DNA of 22,564 bases, from NCBI GenBank assembly GCA_031267075.1, contig JAIRZU010000056.1, forward strand, positions 1-22,564, written 5' to 3'. Source of the stretch: Holosporales bacterium (GTDB lineage: Bacteria > Pseudomonadota > Alphaproteobacteria > RUG11792). Shown piece by piece: positions 15,911 to 22,409 of the stretch. Numbering within the stretch: position 1 is the stretch's first letter; each line of letters begins with the position of its first letter. The translations under genes and the position numbers were made by a program. Under the pieces are notes generated by a model. The model saw only the letters and a list, made by a program, of their open reading frames with translations, ran no database searches and was not told the origin of the DNA.

Positions 15911-16935
15911 ATCAGAGGTTTTACAGCAAGAAGCCATACCTGACGATTGTCGATATCTGCAGGCTGCTAAACACGAGTGTCCCAGCCGGCTGCCCATCGC
16001 TAAAGAGAATTGAGAATGTAGCCCCTATCGATAAGGCAAGCAACTCAGACATCACATTCTTCCATAACCCAAAATACGCGGATGTGTTAGCTGCGACAAA
16101 AGCTGGAGCCTGCCTCATCTCTCGGGAGCATGCTCACCTCGTTCCGCTGCGATCGGTGATTACGATTATTGTTGATGATCCACACCTTGCATATGTAACC
16201 ATACTCAACCAGTTTTACACTGTGAGGGATTCTGAGAGAAAGGGTTATATATCCAAGAAGGCCTCGATAGCAAAAAGCGCTGCTATTGAGGATGGATGTT
16301 ACATCTCTGATTTCGTCGTGATCTCCGACGATGCGATTATCAAATCTGGAACATTCATAGGTGAGAACACGGTTATCATGCGTGGCGTTGAGATAGGGGA
16401 GAATTCATACATATGTTCGAATGTTACAATCGGGTTCGCAACGATCGGTAGGGACGCCCATATCAAAGCTGGAGCTAGGATTGGGCAACCTGGATTCGGA
16501 TTTCATATTGGAAAAGCTGGGCCGACTGATATCCGGCATATAGGCACGGTGATCATAGGTGATAACGTCATGATAGGGGCGAATTGCACAATCGACAGAG
16601 GTAGTCTATCTGATACGGTTATAGGGAGTAACACTAGGATAGATAACCTAGTTCACATAGCACATAACGTAACGGTAGGAAGCTATTGTGTAATTGCCGC
16701 TCAAACAGGGATTGCAGGGAGTACTAAGCTTGGAAATGCATGTGTCCTTGGTGGGCAGGTCGGGATAGCTGGGCATCTAACAATCGGTGATAATGTAACT
16801 GTTGCAGCACAGTCAGGTGTGATGCGTAATGTTCAATCTGGAAGCAAGATAGCAGGCACCCCATCCACTAGCATAATGTCATGGCACAGGCAAACCATAG
16901 CACTTCAAAGACTCGCTACTCCAAGGCTTGCCTAA
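15904..16935 (+). CDS. lpxD: UDP-3-O-acylglucosamine N-acyltransferase
   Basis: LpxD (343 aa) adds the second acyl chain (N-linked) to the glucosamine in lipid A synthesis. The N-terminal uridine-binding domain (about 1-100) contains SDITFFHNPKYADVLAATKAGACLI. The left-handed beta-helix of hexapeptide repeats runs from about 110 to 320 (IGENTVIMRGVEIGENS and so on), with the substrate loop GQPGFGFH and the catalytic His254 in VHIAHNV, equivalent to His239 of E. coli. The C-terminal helix carries the MSWHRQTIALQRL end. An excellent GGAGGAGGTG ribosome site lies just before ATG 15904, inside the skp 3' end. It converges on the mreD-like gene. The usual followers fabZ and lpxA are absent here. 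Confidence 0.97.
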   Translation: MVDQRFYSKKPYLTIVDICRLLNTSVPAGCPSLKRIENVAPIDKASNSDITFFHNPKYADVLAATKAGACLISREHAHLVPLRSVITIIVDDPHLAYVTILNQFYTVRDSERKGYISKKASIAKSAAIEDGCYISDFVVISDDAIIKSGTFIGENTVIMRGVEIGENSYICSNVTIGFATIGRDAHIKAGARIGQPGFGFHIGKAGPTDIRHIGTVIIGDNVMIGANCTIDRGSLSDTVIGSNTRIDNLVHIAHNVTVGSYCVIAAQTGIAGSTKLGNACVLGGQVGIAGHLTIGDNVTVAAQSGVMRNVQSGSKIAGTPSTSIMSWHRQTIALQRLATPRLA

Positions 16936-16991
16936 CCACATTGGGCACTCGTGCAGACGCGCGGACTACCAAAGCCTGGCTGGCTTCGCTA

Positions 16992-17288
16992 TTAGAAAGG
17001 CTGTAATCTCTTTGGTGGGCGTACAACTATCCGCACAGCCGAGTATATCAACGCTGACAGCCCAAGTGGTGCGTTACACATCGCATCATCCAATACCCCA
17101 AGTATCACGAGGAACGTTATCGGGAACTCACGATTAAGCAATGTCATTAGCACAATGGGTATCATGGTAAGCGATGGAAAGTAAGGAGCCGTCACCTGGA
17201 TGACATAGTAGTTCAAAAGACTTGAGATTATACACACCACGAAAAGAGCCGCATGCCTCACAATCACCTTGCAATCAAAATGATACAT
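16992..17288 (-). CDS. mreD: MreD-like rod-shape protein, C-terminally truncated
   Basis: A 98-residue membrane protein with about three hydrophobic segments (residues 10-35, 38-55 and 60-90). The block FPSLTMIPIVLMTLLNREFPITFLVILGVLDD-(x)-PLGLSALIY matches the central MreD signature (P-LTLIP-YW, LGLL-D-PLGL-AL). MreD links MreB and MreC in the elongation complex and is normally about 160 residues, so the last two or three membrane segments are missing. No continuation was found in any frame before lpxD, so this looks like a true truncation or a decaying gene. ATG 17288 has GAGG at 17294-17297, and the gene begins 13 bp after the CCA end of tRNA-Gly, so the two are probably co-transcribed. 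Confidence 0.6.
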   Translation of the reverse strand: MYHFDCKVIVRHAALFVVCIISSLLNYYVIQVTAPYFPSLTMIPIVLMTLLNREFPITFLVILGVLDDAMCNAPLGLSALIYSAVRIVVRPPKRLQPF

Positions 17289-17300
17289 TCTGCCTCAATC

Positions 17301-17374
17301 TGGAGCGGGCGATGGGAATCGGACCCACGCTGCAAGCTTGGGAAGCTTGTGTTCTACCATTGAACTACGCCCGC
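17301..17374 (-). tRNA. tRNA-Gly (anticodon CCC)
   Basis: A complete cloverleaf on the - strand. The acceptor stem GCGGGCG/CGCCCGC has 7 perfect pairs; the D arm is GTTC-AATGGTA-GAAC; the anticodon arm CAAGC-TTCCCAA-GCTTG has anticodon CCC (17342-17340); the variable loop is CAGC; and the T arm is GTGGG-TCCGATT-CCCAT. The discriminator is T, and CCA is encoded (17303-17301). It would read GGG codons. The T loop has C at position 55 where nearly all tRNAs have T (pseudouridine 55). A TTGTAC-17-TATAAT promoter precedes it and a truncated mreD follows. Confidence 0.93.
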
Positions 17375-17399
17375 CGGAGCACACTCAGAGCACATGTAG

Positions 17400-17428
17400 A
17401 TTATACATATTTCATCGCTGTGGTACAA
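17400..17428 (-). promoter_or_regulatory. Promoter of tRNA-Gly/mreD
   Basis: On the - strand, TTGTAC (17428-17423), a 17-bp spacer and a perfect TATAAT (17405-17400), whose -10 box ends 25 bp before the tRNA 5' end. Confidence 0.6.
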
Positions 17429-17505
17429 TAGCCCTCTTCGTATTCAGTTTCCTTGCTCCGCGTCATTAGCAGGATGAAGGTGGTGATGGCTCTTACGCGC
17501 TTGAT

Positions 17506-17536
17506 AGAGGGAGTAGCGCAAAGGCCCCCTCCCTCT
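17506..17536 (-). terminator. Hairpin after secreted-protein gene 2
   Basis: AGAGGGAG and CTCCCTCT (17506-17513 and 17529-17536) form a perfect 8-bp stem with a 15-nt loop, 14 bp past the stop of gene 2 in its direction of transcription. No strong T-run follows. Confidence 0.5.
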
Positions 17537-17549
17537 GATGTGGTGAGGA

Positions 17550-18535
17550 TTATGCTTCGCTCTCTGGTAGTACGTCTATCTTCAGGAAGGCTGGACCAAG
17601 CGTCGGATTTTTCTTGTAGTACGCGTATTGTTTTGGGATACGCGCAGTGCGGTCTGGGGTAGGATCCGTCTGTGGGATGAAGCCACTGCGTACATTCAGT
17701 GCGGCTACGAGTTCGTCGTCTGCATCGGGTAATGTGTCTACATCCTTGGTCATACCAACATGTAGTGTGTAGGCATACTTCAGGTAGAATGTCATGATGA
17801 GATTTGTCCTGGGAGTGCCGAGTTCACAAATGTTACCTGCGAGTGTCCGTCCGTACCCGATCGCGTAAGCAGCTTCCCAGTCTATGCAGCTTATGCACAC
17901 TATCCTATCGGTGGGAGTGTACGTTAGTTCAGCATATAGCGTCCATCTCATCTTACTATATGGCTCATCGCGTGGGATGCTTCTATCCCCATATCTCTCA
18001 ATTGCTATGCGTTTGCCACACAGAGTAGTTGCTATCGTCTCGACCATCCAATCTGGCAGCTGAGCCCATTCCTTGAGATCCCACCTAAGTCGCTGCTGCT
18101 CTATGTACGGACAGAGGAGATTCTCGATGTGGAGGTATATCCCGGTGGCTGGTATTATGGTTGGAGGAGTTGCTACTACGACAGGGCCTTCCTCACCGGG
18201 CTCGCCAACGTCTTCCTCTCCGGCTACCACCTCGGGTTCCTGGACTATGGCCGGGTGGCCGACCAACTCCTCAAGAGCCTCTACCCTCTGCTTCAACCCC
18301 TCAGTTACGGGATCATGGCTGCCGCTTATGGCAACCGCTATGCTGCCTATGTCCTTGCTGATTGTGTTTAATTTTGTGGTTTGAGTTGCAAGACCGCCCA
18401 GCACCGTACTTAATTGAGGTGCTGCTCTGCTAACTACAGGAGTTTCAACCTCTCTCTCTCTCTCTCTCTAGAACTCCAGGCCTCACAGGCTATTAGTCCT
18501 AGAATGAGTGTTGATGTTACAAGTTTGCTTTTCAC
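17550..18535 (-). CDS. Phase-variable lipoprotein 2, tract out of frame (OFF)
   Basis: A paralogue of the gene at 11712. GTG 18535 follows a strong GGGGAGGA ribosome site and encodes a lipoprotein signal ending in LILGLIAC (Cys17), then EAWSS. (AG)10 at 18469-18450 follows. In the present state translation ends at TAG 18436-18434 after 33 residues. Removing one AG fuses the signal to the open frame that runs to 17550, giving about 327 aa. The body starts VETPVVSRAAPQ and has a heptad-like helix around LKQRVEALEELV, an acidic Glu/Gly/Pro/Val-rich stretch, then the domain shared with gene 1: EQQRLRWDLKEWAQLPDWM, ERYGDRS, TLHVGMTKDVD and a final GPAFLKIDVLPESEA. An internal GTG at 18404 could start an unexported form. 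Function unknown; probably anchored in the envelope when ON. Confidence 0.77.
18450..18469 (-). repeat. (AG)10 simple sequence repeat in gene 2
   Basis: Ten uninterrupted AG units on the - strand (TC/CT on +), the longest tract of the three, directly after the codons for EAWSS. The signal peptide is in frame with the body at 9 or 12 units, not at 10. Confidence 0.95.
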
Positions 18536-18601
18536 GTGTTTCCTCCCCTTAGAGGATATAAGATTCTATAAGTAGGTTAGCATGTGAAAGGTTAAAAAGT
18601 A

Positions 18602-18622
18602 GTTAACGGATGAAATTATTTT
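18602..18622 (-). promoter_or_regulatory. Shared upstream motif of gene 2
   Basis: On the - strand the AAAATAAT-(x)-TCATCCGTTAAC motif matches the corresponding segments upstream of genes 1 (11627-11647) and 3 (22328-22347). It lies 67 bp upstream of the GTG start. The rest of the leader has diverged, so this is the most conserved candidate control site of the family. Confidence 0.5.
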
Positions 18623-18657
18623 GTTTGGTGATGATGGATTGAGGGTTCAGCTTCGGA

Positions 18658-18745
18658 ACGGGGGGCGACGGCCGCAAAACGAAGTTTTGCAGGCTCGCCT
18701 GTGAGGCGCACTCTGCAGCTCCGCTGCAGGGCCGTCGCCCCCCGT
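18658..18745. repeat. GC-rich cloverleaf-like palindromic element
   Basis: A 16-bp perfect closing stem, ACGGGGGGCGACGGCC (18658-18673) with its exact inverse at 18730-18745, encloses three hairpins in a row. They are GCAAAAC-GAA-GTTTTGC (18674-18690), CGCCT-GTG-AGGCG (18696-18708) and CTGCAGC-TCC-GCTGCAG (18713-18729). Every internal loop is three bases. It is strikingly GC-rich compared with its flanks, lies in a 378-bp non-coding gap and holds no plausible gene on either strand. It could be a structured RNA, a mobile palindromic repeat or a DNA cruciform site. Confidence 0.8.
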
Positions 18746-18794
18746 ACACGCACACACGGACCTTCTGGTAGAACATAGAGGGGCGTATAGAGAT

Positions 18795-18825
18795 GTACAT
18801 GAGCATCCGAGCACAGGATTGATCC
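18795..18825 (+). repeat. Fragment of the RPE-like element
   Basis: GTACATGAGCATCCGAGCAC and the following bases match the middle of the element copies in recJ (from 20636) and rimM (from 1470) with only a few differences. Neither inverted end is present, so it is a remnant, 50 bp from the GC-rich cloverleaf. The remaining part of the 18541-18859 gap shows nothing else recognisable. Confidence 0.55.
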
Positions 18826-18913
18826 TTCAGGATGGGCTAAATTTTTTGATGCGCACATTTTGCTTTTTTGCTACTATCAGGTCATCAGCCACATAGGGAG
18901 CATACATGTACAC

Positions 18914-19348
18914 GTGAAGCAGGTAGCTGCCGTAGTCGGCAAGATCGTTAGTCGGAATCATGGGATTGTCGCCATTCACCTGGTGCTTGCATCGAGATGG
19001 AGTGCGGCAGTTGGTCCGCAGCTTTCGGAGATTACCTCGTTTCGTAACGCAAGGTATATCGGGAAGGATAAGCTATTCGTGACCGCAAACATGCTGGGAG
19101 CCGCCGCCATTATGGTCAAGTGTCAATCAGATAAGATTGTGCAGGGGATTCACCGCCTGACCGGTGTGAATGATGTGGAGTTAATCTTCAAGCACGTCAC
19201 TTCGATAGCAAGGGATCCCGACGCAGCTAGGGATAATCATAATCTCCGCCTCGACATACAGGTCTGCAAGATCGATGAACCGTTCGAAAATGAGACACTC
19301 AAAAGGGCGCTCGAGCTGCTGAAAACAGAAATCCAAAATGCTGCATAA
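18914..19348 (+). CDS. DUF721 (DciA-like) protein
   Basis: A 144-residue DUF721 protein. The family includes DciA, the ancestral loader of the DnaB replicative helicase, which suits the nearby DNA-maintenance genes, but the functional label is inferred from family only. The core VLASRWSAAVGPQLSEITSF-(x)-GKDKLFVTANMLGAAAIMV-(x)-KIVQGIHRLTG matches the W-xx-VG-x-L and L-V-V-(x)-A-L pattern. The start is uncertain: the open frame reaches a TTG at 18860, but those residues look untranslated. GTG 18914 is preferred; a ribosome site AGGGAG (18895-18900) precedes a three-codon ATG frame at 18906 whose TGA overlaps this GTG. The end overlaps murB by 11 bp, giving a DUF721-murB-recJ operon. Confidence 0.75.
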   Translation: MKQVAAVVGKIVSRNHGIVAIHLVLASRWSAAVGPQLSEITSFRNARYIGKDKLFVTANMLGAAAIMVKCQSDKIVQGIHRLTGVNDVELIFKHVTSIARDPDAARDNHNLRLDIQVCKIDEPFENETLKRALELLKTEIQNAA

Positions 19349-20225
19349 TCTTCCAGAAGTACGCGGAGACTACCTCATTGACTACCCCATCGGAGAATCC
19401 TCATTCCTCAAAGTCGGTGGCAAGTGCGATGTTTTGTTTTACCCAAAGGATAAAGAGGATCTGGCAGGCTTCCTGCGTAACAGACCAAGTGGCCTCCAGG
19501 TTACTGTTATCGGTAACACGTCGAACACGATCATCCTAGATGGGGGGATTCGGGGCTGCGTCATCAACCTCTCGAAATACATGAACAGGATTGAGATTTT
19601 GGTCGAGGAGGCGGTGGTGGATGCCGGAGCGCAGCTATCGCAATTCATCAATAAATCTGTAGAGCGTTCTCTATCATCATGCGAGAAGCTGTGCGGGATT
19701 CCTGGTACTATCGGTGGCGCAATCGCCATGAACGCCGGAGTTCCGGGGTTTGAGATAGCTAACGCTTTTATAGCCGCCCTCTTCCTAGATTATGATGGAA
19801 ACGAAAGTTTCATAACTAACAGCATGCTGAACATGCAGTACCGAAATGGGAATATTCCTGCAGGCCTCATAGCAACAACCACCATGTTTAGAGCCAACCG
19901 CGCCTCGAAGAAAGCTCTTGAAGCAACCATCATGAATGCTACTGCGAAGAGGGTGGATACCCAGCCGACACGGTGCGCGACCTGTGGGAGCACATTTAAA
20001 AATCCTCCAGAAAAGAAAGCATGGGCCTTGATAAAGGAAGCGGGCTGTGATACACTATCAGTCGGTGGAGCTGCAGTGTCCAGCAAGCACTGTAACTTCC
20101 TAATCAACACCGGCTGCGCGAAAGCATCGGACTTCGTTGAATTAATCACCATCATAAAGAAGAGGGTTCTCGAGGAGACCGGAGTGTTGCTCGAGGAGGA
20201 AATCAAGGTAATCGGGGAACGTTAA
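19338..20225 (+). CDS. murB: UDP-N-acetylenolpyruvoylglucosamine reductase
   Basis: MurB (295 aa) is the FAD enzyme that reduces UDP-GlcNAc-enolpyruvate to UDP-MurNAc in peptidoglycan precursor synthesis. The FAD-binding half has SSFLKVGGKCDVLFYP, VIGNTSN and the CGIPGTIGGAIAMNAG block. Catalytic-site elements are MQYRNGNI (the substrate arginine), CGSTFKNP with the proton-donor Ser, and the final LEEEIKVIG with the conserved Glu. The length matches type II MurB proteins. It overlaps the DUF721 gene by 11 bp upstream, and its TAA overlaps the recJ ATG by one base (TAATG). With the amidase, nagZ and mreD-like genes it shows a retained murein metabolism. Confidence 0.96.
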   Translation: MLHNLPEVRGDYLIDYPIGESSFLKVGGKCDVLFYPKDKEDLAGFLRNRPSGLQVTVIGNTSNTIILDGGIRGCVINLSKYMNRIEILVEEAVVDAGAQLSQFINKSVERSLSSCEKLCGIPGTIGGAIAMNAGVPGFEIANAFIAALFLDYDGNESFITNSMLNMQYRNGNIPAGLIATTTMFRANRASKKALEATIMNATAKRVDTQPTRCATCGSTFKNPPEKKAWALIKEAGCDTLSVGGAAVSSKHCNFLINTGCAKASDFVELITIIKKRVLEETGVLLEEEIKVIGER

Positions 20226-22198
20226 TGTCTACCGAAACTTCTCTCTCTGGCAAAGTTTGGAACTTCATAGAAAACGATTCGGAAAAAATTATGGAAATCA
20301 CAAGGACAATTGGAATATCAGATCTCGTCGCTAACGTACTCCTCAACAGAGGCTTTTCAGATTGCTCTGAGATAAGCAAGTTTCTCGATGCGAAACTGAA
20401 GAACACCATCCCAGACCCATCGTTATTCTTAGACATGGGGGAGGGGGTTAGGAGATTGAGAAAGGCAATCCTCTCACACAAACCTTCAGAATCAGAGTTA
20501 TTGCTAAGAGACACGCGGTGTATGGAGGGCACCGGATCTACGCAGCAGGAAGCTGATTATGGATTACAATCAAAACCTCCAGAATCAGGATTATTGCTAG
20601 GAGACACGGAGCGGAGAAGCGGAGCGTACACAGACGTACATGAGCATTCGAGCACCGGATCGACGCAGCAAGAAACTGATTGTGGAGGTTTTCCAGAGAA
20701 GGTTATGATCTTTGGAGACTACGACGTCGATGGCATCACATCTACGTATCTGCTGGCTAGGTACCTTTCTGCAGTCGGGCTTCAACCGATATGCCACCTC
20801 CCTAACAGATTTGCCGATGGCTATGGGTTCAGTGAGAAGTTTCTAGATATGGCGATCGAGAACGGTGTCACCCTCATAATTACGGTAGATACCGGCATCG
20901 GCGCCATCGATGAAGTTGAGAAAGCGAAGCTTGCAGGGATAGATTTTATAGTAGTGGATCATCATGCTCAGGTTCATGATACTCTTCCAAACGCCGTAGC
21001 TGTCATTAATCCAAATAGGAAGGATCAGAGTGAAGTAGAGGGTTCTCACATCAGGCATCTCTGTGCAGCCGGAGTTGTCCTAATGCTTATAACTGCTCTG
21101 CAAAGGGAGTTGAAGGAATGCGGGTTCTTCGCCTCCGAGAAGGATGCTCCGGATTTGCTTGAGTTGATAGGAGTAGTCGCAATCGGGACGTTGTGCGACA
21201 TTATGGAGCTGAAGGGAATTAACAGAGCCATCATCAAATATGCACTATCAAACAACAGGTACCCCATCGGAATCAACCACCTCGCGCAGACGTTAAATCT
21301 CAAGAAAATCTCATCTGCTGATGATCTTGGTTTTTTCATTGGTCCAGCACTGAATGCGGCGGGACGGCTCGATGATCCCCACACGGCTCTCAGGCTGCTA
21401 TTCTCCGAATGTGATGAAGAGGCCTCAAAAATCGCCTCCCAATTAGTCACTCTGAATAACAATCGCAAAGCCATCGAGAAGGGCATGGTAGCCGAGGCTC
21501 TCGCCATGATCGAGGTGGAGCACTTGTCTAGGAATCCAGGGCTTTGCGTATACAAGAGGGATTGGCATGAGGGAGTTATCGGAATAGTCGCTGGCAAGCT
21601 TAAAGAGAAATTCAGCAGGCCAGCCTTCGTTATCTCTTTGAACAAGGATGGGATTGGGAAGGGCTCCGCACGATCGATACCAGGCTTGCACGTCGGAGAA
21701 CTGCTAGCGAATGCTGTGGAAGGTGGCTTACTCATTGGTGGGGGCGGCCATTCTCAAGCTGGCGGCTTCTCGATTGCGGAGGACAAAATCCCAAAATTCA
21801 CAGACTTCATCAACTCATCGATAAAGCCTGGTTACGTGCCAGCTCTCAATATCGATTGCACTATCACACCCTTAAGCGACCTAACACAAATAGCCCTCGA
21901 TATGAAGGTGCTCGAGCCATTCGGCAGAGGTATTGAAAAACCGATCTTCTGCATGAGAGGGGTGAAGGTGGCTGAGATCAAAGAGACAAGCTCCGGTACC
22001 CACCTAATGCTGTGGCTGAGGGGTGAGTGCACCAGCAGAAGCGTCAAGGCCATGCTGTTCAATTATCATTCCAGGATGGGCATCGTTACAAAGCTCGAAA
22101 AGGGATTGGATACAATGTTCGATGTTGCTGGCCATATCAATGTGCACGAGCAGTACGGTCCCAGCTTCTTAGTGGAAGACATGAGGCTGTCTCAGTAG
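20225..22198 (+). CDS. recJ: Single-stranded-DNA exonuclease RecJ with in-frame palindromic insert
   Basis: RecJ (657 aa) is the 5'-3' ssDNA exonuclease of recombination and mismatch repair. The DHH domain has motif I FGDYDVDGITSTYLL, motif II VDTGIGA and motif III VVDHHAQ. Further marks are GPALNAAGRLDDP, the KGSARSIPGLHVGELL segment and the DHHA1 motif GGGGHSQAGGFS, with an OB-fold C-terminus. Residues about 86-156 are foreign to the family: they are two translated RPE-like elements (KPSESELLLRDTR and KPPESGLLLGDTE, each ending in GSTQQE-D) inserted between the N-terminal helix RRLRKAI and the strand leading into motif I. The extra 70 residues explain the length excess over E. coli RecJ (577). 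It overlaps murB by one base. Confidence 0.96.
   Translation: MSTETSLSGKVWNFIENDSEKIMEITRTIGISDLVANVLLNRGFSDCSEISKFLDAKLKNTIPDPSLFLDMGEGVRRLRKAILSHKPSESELLLRDTRCMEGTGSTQQEADYGLQSKPPESGLLLGDTERRSGAYTDVHEHSSTGSTQQETDCGGFPEKVMIFGDYDVDGITSTYLLARYLSAVGLQPICHLPNRFADGYGFSEKFLDMAIENGVTLIITVDTGIGAIDEVEKAKLAGIDFIVVDHHAQVHDTLPNAVAVINPNRKDQSEVEGSHIRHLCAAGVVLMLITALQRELKECGFFASEKDAPDLLELIGVVAIGTLCDIMELKGINRAIIKYALSNNRYPIGINHLAQTLNLKKISSADDLGFFIGPALNAAGRLDDPHTALRLLFSECDEEASKIASQLVTLNNNRKAIEKGMVAEALAMIEVEHLSRNPGLCVYKRDWHEGVIGIVAGKLKEKFSRPAFVISLNKDGIGKGSARSIPGLHVGELLANAVEGGLLIGGGGHSQAGGFSIAEDKIPKFTDFINSSIKPGYVPALNIDCTITPLSDLTQIALDMKVLEPFGRGIEKPIFCMRGVKVAEIKETSSGTHLMLWLRGECTSRSVKAMLFNYHSRMGIVTKLEKGLDTMFDVAGHINVHEQYGPSFLVEDMRLSQ
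20480..20570 (+). repeat. RPE-like element in recJ, copy 1 (short)
   Basis: Begins AAACCTTCAGAATCAG (20480-20495) and ends with a degenerate CTGATTATGGATT (20553-20565). It shares GTTATTGCTA-GAGACACG and CACCGGATC-ACGCAGCA with copy 2 but lacks most of the middle. It is translated in the recJ frame as KPSESELLLRDTR-(x)-GTGSTQQEAD. Confidence 0.8.
20573..20691 (+). repeat. RPE-like element in recJ, copy 2 (full length)
   Basis: A 119-bp copy with near-perfect inverted ends AAACCTCCAGAATCAG (20573-20588) and CTGATTGTGGAGGTTT (20676-20691). It is immediately downstream of copy 1, and its reading frame stays open in recJ. It serves as the reference for the shortened copy in rimM. Confidence 0.88.
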
Positions 22199-22263
22199 GT
22201 CTCTCCTATCCGTGACTCCTTCCATAAATTCCGATTCTTGAGTTTGGTCAGGGCCTAAAAATT

Positions 22264-22383
22264 TTGAGAGTTTTCACCCAAAGATAGTGGGCCATCAAAC
22301 CAGTAAATTATTTTTACGCCCATGTGAAAAATAATCTCATCCGTTAACCTTTTAGCAACCCTTCCACCTGTATCATATATCTA
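22264..22383 (+). promoter_or_regulatory. Shared upstream cassette of secreted-protein gene 3
   Basis: A 120-bp near-identical copy of 11562-11682. The hairpin is conserved (ATTATTTTT 22307-22315 with AAAAATAAT 22327-22335), as are CCGTTAAC and TATCATATAT (22371-22380). The loop differs by one base in length while the stem is unchanged, which suggests selection on the inverted repeat. It begins 65 bp after the recJ stop, so it may also act as the recJ terminator. Confidence 0.65.
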
Positions 22384-22409
22384 TGTACAACACGCATGGG
22401 GAGATTACC

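Noticed and set aside
18603..18858. Two overlapping open frames on the - strand in the GC-rich gap
   Set aside because: They read through the cloverleaf palindrome, show no known motif and no ribosome site; they are by-products of the repeat.
21046..21735. A 229-codon frame antisense to recJ
   Set aside because: It mirrors conserved RecJ codons and has Ser/Pro-rich shadow composition.
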